64,000 nt of DNA from Pseudovirgaria hyperparasitica (Eukaryota > Ascomycota > Dothideomycetes > Acrospermales > Acrospermaceae). Location of the stretch: NCBI RefSeq assembly GCF_010093815.1, contig NW_022985552.1:930001-994000 (forward strand), in the 5' to 3' direction. Below, piece by piece: positions 1 to 10,787 of this stretch. Under the pieces are notes generated by a model. It was not told the DNA's origin. It saw nothing but the letters and a program-made list of their open reading frames with translations, and did no database searches. Positions within the stretch are counted from its first letter, which is position 1; the number at the start of each line of letters is the position of its first letter. The translations under genes and the position numbers were made by a program.

Positions 1-486
1 GTTGTTTGTATTGTGCCAAAACACGAGAACAAAATGTTGGAAGAACAAGATTTGATTGCGGAGATAGGCTTTTATCTGCAGCTCATCCATGCATATATCT
101 AATCATCCATGCTGCTTTCGTGCCATCCATGCTTCTCTCCCCCCCGGAAGAGCAGGCCGAATCTCTGGTGTCGCTGTATTAGCGCGGCGCCGCCCTGAAG
201 CAGTCTCGAGCCAGCATGGATCTTTTCTCGTCACGGCCTCTGCCGCTCAGTAATTAACAGTAATCATTCAATAATCCCCATTCCTCAATAATCCGCTTTG
301 TCTCACTCCAATATTCTTCACTCTTTCTATCGTGAAAAATCCATTCACTGGATTCGATGCGTTGATTGAACTCTGAGCTTACCAGCTCTTCGCCATTCCG
401 TCATCGCTCCCTGATCTTTTGTTGTCTTACCGTCCGACGAGCCCTCTTTTCTTTGACCTGATCCTGCGTAAACGTCCCCAACAACC
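1..486. other. Intergenic / 5' leader of the first gene
   Basis: No open frame of interest lies here. The last 200 bases before the ATG at 487 are C/T-rich, with short runs such as ttctttc, typical of a fungal core promoter and 5' UTR. The 5' end is cut by the window edge, so an upstream neighbour cannot be judged. Confidence 0.5.
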
Positions 487-2975
487 ATGGCCGATGGGGA
501 TCGCGTTCATCGTGTCATTGGTCCACATACAACCACGACAACGACCACGACCACCACCTCCATTCCTCTCAATAACAATAATACCAACTCTCGCGCTGTA
601 AACCGGACCGGCAATTCACAAACAGACCTCTCAACCTCCACTTCTACCGAAGCATTTCCGTCTCTCACTCCACAACCTTCTGCCACTCCAGCTCCTCAAC
701 CACTGCGCGATCCTCTTCCTGCACCTCGACATGCTCGTCGTCATCTGCTGCGACGCGCCCCGAGTATTGGCATTCGCAGACTTGACCAGCCTGCTGTAAA
801 TATTCAGGACTATGCACAGCTTGATGGCGTCCAAGAGACCGATTATGGCAGGCGAAGAAGCAGCTCAGAGCCACAGAGGCCACAACACTTGACAATTCCA
901 CAACCTGCGCTTGCAAGACAGCGGACTGTGGAGAATGGCCCTCGTATGCCTACGGTAGCAGAAGGTGCGTCCTTGGGACAGACGGACACGAATACGCAAT
1001 ACGCTGCAGTCAACCAAGGTGTCTCCGGAAATGGACCTAGTGTTACTATTGAGGATACAGATATAGGGAGGAGTAGATCCAATACGGCGGGGAATGGTGG
1101 CCGATCGTTCTTCGGATTCAGGCGCGGAGCTAAAAAGGAGAAGGCTGCCACGGACGAGGACGATCGTTACGAACACGACGTTGTCGACATGCTCGATGTC
1201 ATTGGTACGCAGAAAGTGATGCGGTAACCACATAGTACTAACAACTCGTAGATCCTGAAGTTTCGACCTTATCAACTCTCACAAATGTTCAGAACTCTCT
1301 CTTTGTACCTGATCTCGGACGTTTAGTCAACAGGCGACCCACGTATACACTTAGACGACGAGCAACAGCCGCAACAGATCCAGAAACAGACACTGATGAC
1401 GACCGAAAACCGGTCAGGCCGGACTACGCGGACACTCTTGGCCGCACTGTTTCACGTATCATGTATCCGAACGAGCAAGATCAGCAAGAAGATCAGACCA
1501 CTCTTGGACCAAACTTGACACGAACACACACGTCAGCATCAATATCTTCCCAACTCACCGACTCCCACTATGCCGTCTTACCACATGGTGTCGATCTTGA
1601 AGGATGGAGTCAAGATGACAAGGATCAGCTCAATGATCGCGTGAGGCACATGCTTCATTCCCGTAGATCAAAGTTCAAACGATCCATGAAAGGTTTTGGG
1701 CAATACGTCCGAAGACGTGAGTATGTACTCCACTGGTGTAGAGCTTTACTAATGCACATTGTAGCTTTGGGATTTCTGGTCACTTTGTACGCAACACTTA
1801 TTACTCTATTTGGTCTAGCGTGGGTTCTGTTCTTGATTGGCTGGATCTATGTTCCGGACAATCAAGTCTATGTTGTCCATATCATCGACAGCGTTCTTGT
1901 AGCTCTTTTTGCTATCATGGGAGATGGGCTGGCACCCTTCCGCGCCGTCGACACGTACCATATGATCTTCATCGCTCACTATCATCATCTGACCTGGAAA
2001 CTGCGACAAAAGAAGAAACTACCGGATCTCCAGGACCACAACGATCTTCCCAGTCAAAGAGTCGATAATGTAGATCTCGAGAAGGTCGATGAAGACACCC
2101 CTGAATTCTCTGTCCTTAAACCTGAACAGCAGAAGAAGTTGGACCATCACGCGTACAAGTTTGCTCGCTCGCACACTTTTTACAAACCACATGAAACCGA
2201 TACTCATCACGCCTTTCCTTTGCGTCTTCTCATCGCCATTGTCGTTTTGCTCGATTGCCATTCCCTTTTACAAATCTCCCTTGGTGCTACGACTTGGGGC
2301 ATATACTATAAAGACCGACCCTTCGCCATCACCACGGTCATTCTCTGCTGCTCCATCACATGCAACGTCACCGCTGGTATTCTCATTTCTGTAGGAGACC
2401 ACCGTTCGCGTAAAAAGGATGTTGTCGAACGTATGTTCCGCCAAACTCTCACCGAGGAAGCCATGGCTAGGATGGCTCACAAGAAGAAGCGCGAGGAGAA
2501 AGAGGCGCGCGAGAGATTTGACCGCGAGCAACTCGAATATGAAGCCACTGAAGGCGCAGAGGCAGAGAGGCGTGCCGCCGTCGTGCGTGCACACGAGAAG
2601 CTGGCACAGGAGAAGAAAAAGAAGGAAGAAGAGGAAAAGGAAGAGGAGAAGAGGCATTGGGAGGAGCGCAAGGAAGAATTCAAAGACCGCTTCCGACCCA
2701 GCACAGATGATCACAAACGATCACGGGCCAGCATGGACGAAAGACGGACACGACCGAGCATGGACGAGAAGCGTTCCTCCAAGGCACTCGATCGGGGTGA
2801 ATCGTCTGTTCCTTCGAGCCCGACTACACCGGTGACGGCGAAGGTTAGACAGAGCTTGGATGAGAGGATAGGTGCGGACCAGGAGGGCAAATGGCAAGCG
2901 TCAAAGGAAAAGTACGGTGTCAGTCGGAAGAGCCTGGACGGGGCGAATAAGCTGTGGAAACCGGCTTCGAAGTAA
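487..2975 (+). CDS. DUF2985 integral membrane protein
   Basis: Exons 487-1204, 1252-1716 and 1765-2975 give 797 aa. Intron 1 (47 nt) has GTACGC, a perfect TACTAAC and TAG. Intron 2 (48 nt, in frame) has GTGAGT, TTACTAAT and TAG, and removing it restores the family's RRPLGF core. The start sits in ACCATGG. Residues 1-395 are polar and disordered. The DUF2985 membrane core follows: helices at about 396-425 and 430-450, the invariant AIMGDGLAPFRAVDTYHM block, then helices at about 546-570 and 580-604. Residues 625-705 form a charged K/E-rich coiled coil. The tail repeats R-x-S-[ML]-D-[EG]. The family is common in Pezizomycotina and its molecular function is unknown. The TM topology suggests an endomembrane or plasma-membrane protein with cytosolic tails (inference). 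Confidence 0.9.
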
Positions 2976-3542
2976 GGTTTTGCGTCTCATGTTTCTTTGG
3001 GCGCTCATCATCAGCATAGCAAGCGTGTCTTTGGATCTAGAGCTAGATGATATCCCTTGTAATACAGTCCGTTTACTTCTCATCACTGTGTGTCTCGTAC
3101 GTTCCTGGTGTGATACGACTATGGCTGCTTGGTGTCTTCTATGGTACACATTCAACATAACTTTACAGTGATTGTAGCACCGTGAGTGTTTCGATATAAG
3201 CATCACACTGCATGCCACACCTCACTATAGGTATATGTATACATTGCTCTCATTCTTTTATCTTTCCTATATCATATATAATGAGAGAATATAGTGAGCA
3301 TTTCAGACTGATATGTAGATATATATCGAGAGTGAAGAAAGATTAGACTGTTATAAGATATGAATGGTATATACCTAACACGGTGTTTTTCTCCTGTAAT
3401 CGTCAAATTATAATTTAGTTATCTGTTCTTAGATATATATGATTCATACGCCGCATTATTATATACCGTCACACATTCAATTCCGCACCTACCCATCAAA
3501 ACCTCATAAAATACATCATCGAAACATCACCACATCACCACA
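2976..3542. other. AT-rich intergenic spacer
   Basis: Between the ends of the DUF2985 gene and the converging rhodopsin-domain gene. The stretch 3230-3480 is strongly AT-rich with many TATATA steps and presumably holds both 3' UTRs. No coding frame or RNA gene was seen. Confidence 0.5.
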
Positions 3543-4911
3543 TCAAGCCCGCTCCTCCTGCTCCTCCCGCTCTCCCACCGGCCTCACATCCCACGACCTC
3601 TGATATCCCTCCAACACTCCTTCCCCATGTCCACCACTTCCACCCCGCCCCTCACAATCCCCCTCCACAACAACCACCTCCGTCGTCCTCCTAATCGCCG
3701 TCCGCACCGGCTCCCCCACCACACCATCCCCGCTCACCCCCGACCCCCGCGCATGCAAAACCCACACCCGATACTTCCCCACCAACCCCTCACCACCACC
3801 AACCTCACCACCACCCCCAACCCCCCCCGACTCCGCATCGGAGCCATACCCGCGCGGGGCTCCAGGAAGTAGCGATGTGGGCGGCATATGCTTATTGTTA
3901 GACGAAGACACAGATGGCCGCAGCGCGGCACCGAAATACGCCCAGATGGCGCGGCAAAGCGACATGTTGGTCGCGACGATGCCGAGGTGGATCTCGGTGT
4001 TGGACCAGAGGGCTGTGACGCCGTAGGCGTAGGTTATGTCTGTTGGGGCGGTGGTGAGGGTTGAGGCGCGGACGGCGGCGCAGGATGTTGCGCTGTTGGG
4101 GTGTTTGGTTGGATTAGTTGGGTGGTGTGTAGAAAGGGGGGAGAAGGGGAGGGAGACGTACATTAGGCCCATGGCCATGAGGCCGCAGACGGCTGCTTTG
4201 GTGCGCAGGGGCATGTTGAGGTTGTGGAGGAGGTAGATGGGGAGGAGGGAGCAGACGAAGTCTGAGAAGACGGAGTATGCTGTTTGGGAGAAGGGGGGGT
4301 TTGGTTAGTTTTGGGGTTTGTATGGCTTTGTATGTATACGGTGTATAAACGGGAGGGGACGGACAAGCCTGCAGCCAAATCGAATTAATCCGCACCTTCG
4401 CCGGCCAACACGAGCCGGCGGCCGGTCGCCAGAACGTCGCGACAGGCGAGCATTCGGCCAGCAAGACGACGACGCAGAGCAGGTTTGTCAGAAACAGGCC
4501 TGCGATGAGGGGGTAGACGATGCATTTGAGCGTGCGCGTGCTCTTGATGCGCAGCAGGAGGATGCAGATGGACCATTTGAGCAGGCAGAGCGTGATGAAG
4601 AGGAGGACCTGGCCGTAGAAGCCGTACATGTTGACCTTTTCCTGCTGGCCGGTGGTGAGGTACCAGCGGTGCCGGCCGTAGCCGTATGTGGCGCCGGTGA
4701 TGTTGAGGGCGGAGCGGACGGTGGCGACGGTGACGGTGGCGAGGATCGTCCAGTCGTCCCAGCCTGTCACGCCGTTGCCGCGCCGGACGATGAGGCGGAG
4801 CGCGGTCGTGAGGAGGGAGAGGGTGTTGAGGATGGAGGTCCATGCTATGAGGGCGGGTCCGACGTTGTGGTCTGGTGGGAGTGGGTCTGGCGTGCTGGCG
4901 TCGAGGGTCAT
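3543..4911 (-). CDS. Rhodopsin-domain (PTH11/SAT4-like) seven-helix membrane protein
   Basis: Exons on the minus strand are 4911-4365, 4279-4162 and 4092-3543, giving 404 aa. Junction phases are 1 and 2 and restore WLQASYSVFSDFVCSLLPIY and GLMAMGLIATSCAAVRAS. Family landmarks are the TYGYGRHRWYL loop, the CLLKWSICILLLRI helix, a CW pair before helix 5 and the D-F-x-x-x-LLPIY helix. There is no CFEM domain. The final 110 residues are a Gly/Ser-rich cytosolic tail ending in charged residues. Fungal rhodopsin-domain proteins resemble PTH11, but most have no known ligand or signalling partner, so a receptor role is only suggested. The tail region is strongly C-rich on the plus strand (3600-3840), unlike the rest of the gene. 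Confidence 0.85.
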
Positions 4912-6427
4912 GGTGTTTGTGCTGCTGTGTTTTCTGTTCTTGATGCGGTTCGAGATGAGAGCCTAATAGCTCTCCTGTCTTTGCCAATGGTGCTCGTGGG
5001 AAGAGTCGCAGGGCACTTGGGAATGCGCTTCGGGTGCCAAAGAGCAGTGACGAGATCTAATGGACTGTCAATCCAAAGATAGTATGAGTTCCTGTAAACA
5101 ATGATTAGAGGATGGCTTGAAGGAGCCTAGGAATAGAAGGCGAGCAATGATACGTGCTGTCGCGTCCTTTGTATACATCTTGGGCCGTGATAGGATCCAT
5201 TGGATGTATTTTGACCGATTCCCTTCATGCATGACAGAATCCTATTCACATACCCTGAAGTCTCTCTTTGATATTCATTGGGACGTAGGAGGAGCGAGAG
5301 CCGCGTAGTCCATGGCCATGCTTTCGCTTCAAAGTCTTCCCATTCACAGCCAATCCTTACATCTCTTGCCTGCTTCCCCGGGACAGCGACCAGACGTTTG
5401 GCTTTACCAGAGTACCGGGTGGAATCACCACAACTTCAGACTTACCAGACGTGAGTTGACCTACCTGCTTTGGGATAAGGTCCGATCGCCATGTAAGCGA
5501 GCGAAGTCGCAATTCAGAAAGTTCTTGCAATCCATGGTGTGGGGAGCTTACAGGAACATGCTATAAGCGGTGCTGACTCGAAGATCCCGGGCGATAGTTG
5601 TCTCATCTATTGCGTACAGGGGATCAAACCTGCCATTGCCGGTCCCTTGACTCGTGCGAGTCTGGGACGGCTCGGGACGACTACGCAAGGCGATAGTCTA
5701 CCGAGATTTATACCGGTGAAACGCATACTGAGATGGAGAACCGATATCTTGGGTCAGGTGGCAGCAGGAAGGCCGATTATCAATGGTCTCTTCGTGATTC
5801 AGGCATGGGTTTTGTTCGGTGCGCCATGAGTAGGTCGCCCCATACAATACACACAAGCCTCGCAGAGAGACAGCGGGTACGTGCATGCAGGTATTGCTAC
5901 AATCTTAATTTGTACAAGGCTCGATAGGCATGATTCGTCTGCCGAAGTGAGAGGAGGATTCCGTGCAGAGAGAACAAGGGAACATCAGCATAAGGCTCTC
6001 GGAGCCGGCACTAGCTCCGGCACTAGCCCCGGAACGTCCCCCCTGCCAAGACCTCGTAATGGGTCGTCCGTCGTCGTCCGTTGTCGTCCGTCCTGTCGCT
6101 GCCCTTGTCCATCTGTCTGTCCGTCCGTTCAGTGTGTCTTCAGCCTCCACTGTTCGTCTTGCCCATCGCCAGCTGTGCATGATGCTGCCCCACTCAGTCT
6201 AATTTGTATGAATTTGCACGCACACCAGATGTGTCGGCAATTGAGAGCTTTCGAATCGCCTATGTCTGTGATGTTTTGATGGACAAGGCCCAAATACGCC
6301 CTCTTCCCCAGCGAAGAGGGTCGGCTGTGTCGAGCATTTCCTCTTTTCTGGTGTGATACAACGCCAGATCTTACACATCTGCAAGTTCTCAGACGCGCTG
6401 CGTGAGAACCATCCCAAACGGGTCAAT
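4912..6427. other. Long gene-free interval
   Basis: About 1.5 kb between two divergently transcribed genes, so it carries both promoters. Open frames at 5312-5566 and 5539-5829 have no recognisable domain, no splice-linked extension and poor residue composition, so I did not call them. A C/T-rich stretch with repeated gtccgt units lies at about 6063-6128. Confidence 0.5.
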
Positions 6428-8429
6428 ATGCGTGCTTGCACTTCTGTCACGCTGCTGCTCTCTTTCATTGGTTCGCTCGTCGAGGCGACTACTTGCTCAC
6501 AAGGGGCTACAGACTATGATTTTGTATGTGATTACTTCCTCTTCTACATGTGCAGTTCGCACGATCAGAGTCACGTTTGGTCATCTAGGAGTTACCTAAC
6601 GCATTTACTAGATCATTGTCGGTGGGGGCACCGCAGGCCTTGCCGTTGCGTCTCGCTTGAATCAACGACTTCCCCATCAATGCACACTAATAATCGAAGC
6701 TGGACCTGATGCTGCCTCAGAACCCCGGATCAACATTCCCGGATATAGAGGCTCCACCATAGGCACTGTCTACGACTGGAACTTCACTGTAACCCCTCAA
6801 CCCGGACTGAATGACAGAGCCATCGCCCACCCGCGAGGAAAAGTGCTCGGTGGCAGTTCTGCTCTGAATCTTATGACATGGGACCGTGCAAGCGTCGCCG
6901 AATTCGATGCCTGGGAAGAGCTCGGAAACCCAGGGTGGAACTGGGAGTCGATGTACGCCGCGATGCTCGACGTCGAGACATTCAATCGCACGTTTCTGGG
7001 ACCCGGACGGTATGGCGACGAAGGGATGGGCGACTCAGGCCCGATTGACACTTTCATCAATGAGCAAGTGCCCATCCAGCAACAAGCCTGGATCCCAGCC
7101 ATGGAATCGCTTGGCATATCGCAGAATCTCGAGTCTCTGAATGGCAACCCCTTGGGCGTCATGTACCAGCCAAGCAACATCGACCGCTCAACATACACAC
7201 GCTCGTACAGCACATCCTACCTGCCTCTTGCCAACGCAAACCTGCACATCCTCACAAACACCACCGTCGCTAAAGTCCTCCTCTCCTCACCAGGCACATC
7301 CAACACACCTACCGCAACCGGTGTCCTCACAACCACCAATCTCACCTTCACAGCACGCAAAGAGATCATCCTCGCCGCCGGCTCCTTCAAATCCCCTCAC
7401 CTTCTCGAACTCTCCGGCATCGGCAACACGTCAATCCTCACATCCGCCGGCATCAAACCCATCGTCTCCCTCCCGGGCGTCGGCGAAAACCTCCAGGACC
7501 ACATCCGCATCCAGAACTCCTACGAGCTGAAGCCAAACTACACAGGCACCGACATACTGCGCTTCAACAGCACACGCGCCGCCGAAGAACTCACCAAGTA
7601 CTACGCCGGCGAACCAAGCCTATACCGCTACACCGGCAGCTCATACGCCTTCCTCACCTGGGAGGACGTGCTCTCCTCAAACTCCTCCTCCCCAACCTCC
7701 CCTGCAAACTTCACCTCCCTCACACCCGCAGACATCACCGACCTCGCTCGCTCCTCCACCGACCAATCCCCCGCCAGCCGCACCAAGCTCTCCTACCTCA
7801 CCGACCCGCATCTCCGCGCCTCCACCCCACAACTCGAGCTAATCTTCTCCGACGGCTACACCGGCGCCGTGCCCTACCCAGCGCCCAGCAGCGCAGACTA
7901 CGGCAAGCAATTCGTGACCATCATAGCAAGCATCATGCACCCCTTTGCGCGCGGCAGCGTGCACGTAAACACTACCAGCCCCTCATCCAGCACGCCGTCG
8001 TCGTCGTCGTCGTCCACACCAGCAAACCCGGTCATAAACCCGCAATACCTATCCAACGCATACGATCTCACGGCCGCGACGCTAGCGAGTCGGTATATGC
8101 GGTATATTGCGTCGACGGCGCCCATAGCGGCGGTCTGGCAGGCGGAGTTTTATCCGGGGAGTGGCGTGCAGACGGATGCGCAGTGGGAGACGTATGTGAG
8201 GCAGAATACGGGCACGATTTACCATCCCGTGGGGACGTGTGCGATGCTACCGAGGGGGGACGGAGGGGTTGTGGATAGTGAGTTGAGGGTGTATGGGGTG
8301 GAAGGGTTGAGGGTCGTGGATGCGAGTGTGATGCCGGTGCTGTTGAGTGCGCATGTGCAGACGGCGGTGTATGGGATTGCGGAGAGAGCGGCTGGGATTA
8401 TTGCTGCGAAGTGGAGTGGTGGGGATTGA
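6428..8429 (+). CDS. Secreted GMC-family FAD-dependent oxidoreductase
   Basis: Exons 6428-6523 and 6612-8429 give 637 aa. The 88-nt intron (GTATGT ... TTTACTAG) interrupts the FAD-binding strand, and splicing joins DYDF to IIVGGGTAGLAVASRLN. Residues 1-20 are a signal peptide ending in VEA. GMC signature 1 (RGKVLGGSSALN) and signature 2 (GSFKSPHLLELSGIG) are intact. Two conserved active-site histidines are present, in YHPVGTC (about residue 569) and SAHVQTAVYG (about 612). Members oxidise alcohols, sugars or choline while reducing FAD. The substrate cannot be read from sequence, but aryl-alcohol or glucose-type oxidase/dehydrogenase activity is plausible for a secreted form. Numerous N-x-S/T sites and a Ser-rich insert (SSSTPSSSSSSTP, coded by a gtc/cgt repeat near 7990-8020) fit an extracellular glycoprotein. 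Confidence 0.92.
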
Positions 8430-8635
8430 GTCTTTGGATGCGTGAGATGGATATGTGGTGATAATGGAATGGGGGTTGAGGTGGAAGGTCGTTCAGCGAG
8501 GTGACTTCGTATGGCGCAGCTTCATACTTATGGCTTGGTGTAGCGCTTCATGGCTGTCGTTGATTAATTTATATATACTTGTGATGCTAGGTTTGTTGGC
8601 TGTCTAAAATAGAGTTTGAACGAGTCGTGTGCTGT

Positions 8636-10053
8636 TTACATGATGACCTCGTTCGCGACATCCCTCTTGAGCTCTTTGTAAGGCAGACAAACACAGTTCT
8701 GCACTCTGACCTCATCCCCAACGGCACACTCTTTACCCAAGATAGTGACGCTCTGCACTTTGACACCGTTCTTCACGATACTGGTACTATGACTTGTGAC
8801 TGGCGTGGGCGTACCTTCTACCCGCGCCCAGCATCCGACTTTGCTACCCCAGCCAACGATTGAGTATAGCACACATGCATCGTGCTTAATCTCTGCATCC
8901 TCGAGCACGATAGAGTCCTTGATACGGACGCCGGCTCCAATGTTAGCACGCGGGCCGATAGAGACGTTAGGCCCGAGCTTTGCCGTAGGATCGACATTGG
9001 CAGTAGGGTGGATGAAAACAGGGGGCAGGATATTCGCCGATGGTGCAGCGAGCTCTTCGGAGCCATTCTGGAATGCCTTGGTAAGATACAGGGCATTTGC
9101 GGGGACGGCAGAGCCCGCAGTCTTGATTTGTCGCCAAAAGTCCTTGGTCTCCAGGACGAAGAACTGGCGACTGTCCGCTACGCTCGAAAGGATGTCTTGC
9201 TCGAGGCGGATCATCTGATCTTTCTCATCATCATCATCGCCTGGGTACATCGAGGACTCCAAGTTCTCGGATGATGGGTATGAGAGCAGCCTGGGTCGCT
9301 CGGTCCTGCGTTTGATGGCGGAGCGGATAGCGGGGAAGATGCATTCCGTTGAAAATAGATATACGCCACAATTGATCAGGTTCGAGATATGCGACTCTGG
9401 CTTCTCCACATAATGCAACACGCGCTTCGTTGGTGGGTCCGAGACAATGCATCCAAAGTTTGTTGCGGCTTCGTTGCTAACTCTTGTGCCCAGAATTACA
9501 GCCTCCGCATCTTTGTCTTCGTACAGTTTCAACATCTCTCCCAACGGGAATGAGCAACACACGTCCGCATTGAGCACAAAGAGTCGATCTGGCTGACCCT
9601 TCAAAATCTGATCACGAAAATGATATAGACCGCCGGCGGTCCCTAGGGCTTGGTATTCTCTCAAGTACTGTACGCGAATTTGTGGGAAGGATTTGGAGGA
9701 GTCCTTGATAAAATCGCGGAAGACAGACTCATCGTAGTAGCCGACAATGAAGACTTCTTTAATTTCGGGGACCTTCGCAACCGCGCGAAAGCAGTGTTCA
9801 ATGATAGGATGGCCGGCGACGTCGAAAAGCGGCTATGAATGGCATATGTTAGCGGTACGTCATTATCAATATCAACGTGGCAGGTCCTACTTTTGGTACG
9901 TCAAGTGAAAGTGGTCTGAACCGAGTGCCTCTAGACGGCCCGCCGACCTGTATTGTCAGCTCAATATACTCCTGCGTAAAGTAGGAGTTCTACCAAAATG
10001 ACAGCCTTAGTTGACTTCCCACCTTTGCCTCGGTGGGGTATGTTCAGGCTCAT
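8636..10053 (-). CDS. GDP-mannose pyrophosphorylase alpha subunit-like protein (GMPPA type)
   Basis: Minus-strand exons 10053-9994, 9947-9891 and 9832-8636 give 437 aa. The introns are 46 and 58 nt and fall within the nucleotide-binding loop. The joined N-terminus reads AVILVGGPSRGTRFRPLSLD followed by VPKPLFDVAGHPI, the nucleotidyltransferase signature in its GMPPA form. Next come LGTAGGLYHFRDQIL, FVLNADVC and YVEKPESHISNLINCGVYLF. The C-terminus is a left-handed beta-helix of hexapeptide repeats (VFIHPTANVDPTAKLGPNVS and onward). Animal GMPPA is mainly a regulatory partner that senses GDP-mannose for the catalytic beta subunit. The fungal protein probably acts likewise in cytosolic GDP-mannose supply for cell wall and glycosylation, but activity is untested. 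An acidic DDDDEKDQ stretch sits in the catalytic-domain insert. Confidence 0.9.
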
Positions 10054-10787
10054 TGCGACGAATGAAGTTGTGGAGAAACACTCAAAGGTTTAAGCAGCGT
10101 ATGGTGTCTACGTGATTAGCTGAGAGTGAATTCAGATTAAGGCTGAAGAAGGTCAAGCAAGCAGATGTACCTTACAGACAGTGTTTGCTGATTGTTACTG
10201 CCCAGGCGGTGTGACGCTGTCCGTGCCCGCAAAAAGCTACCTAGGTATCTAATCCTAGATTCTAGCCTAGCCTGTTTTGGCAAGCCGCTACGACGCAACG
10301 ACACTTCACTTCGACCACCGAGTTTAGGCTTATTTAGCACTTCACACATAGTTGGGATTTTGCCTCAGTTCGAAACACTATTTAGTCCGAATTACCCCAC
10401 ATCATTGAGTCAATATTGTGCGGTTCGTATAGAGTATGCATAGGACTACACAGCAGCCTATCACATACCCAATTATTTTGGCCACTATAGAATGCGAAAA
10501 AGGAGTTCCATAACATAGCGTTTTGGAGAGATAGCTTCACCTTCTCACGAGATACTATGTGACTGTTGCAGTATATGCCGTGATACCGGGCTTATCCGGT
10601 TCACTTGCTTATCATTCACTTTAAGTGAACAATGCCAGTCCTCTTGTCGCGATGCTAGGCAACTAATAATAGTATCCTGACCGTCTGACTCCAAAAAACA
10701 CTCATCTTCTTGACACCTTCGCCCGGTCAGCTTCTCTTTACCTCATTGAATACTGTCTCATCATCAATCCCCTCAGTACTTTTAAGT
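10054..10787. other. Divergent promoter region, GMPPA-like gene / dynamin-like GTPase
   Basis: The two genes point away from this 734-base interval. An A/T- and tag-rich patch at about 10237-10275 contains several ctag tetranucleotides. No coding frame or RNA gene was seen. Confidence 0.45.

Noticed and set aside
419-601. Open frame starting at a TTG upstream of the DUF2985 gene
   Set aside because: It overlaps the start of a well-supported gene in another frame, uses a non-ATG start and has no domain.
4318-5082. Long plus-strand open frame (254 aa)
   Set aside because: It is the complement of the rhodopsin-domain gene. Its Asp/Glu/Gly-rich composition is typical of an antisense shadow.
5312-5829. 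Two overlapping plus-strand frames in the gap before the GMC gene
   Set aside because: No recognisable motif, no splice signals joining them and no plausible start context.
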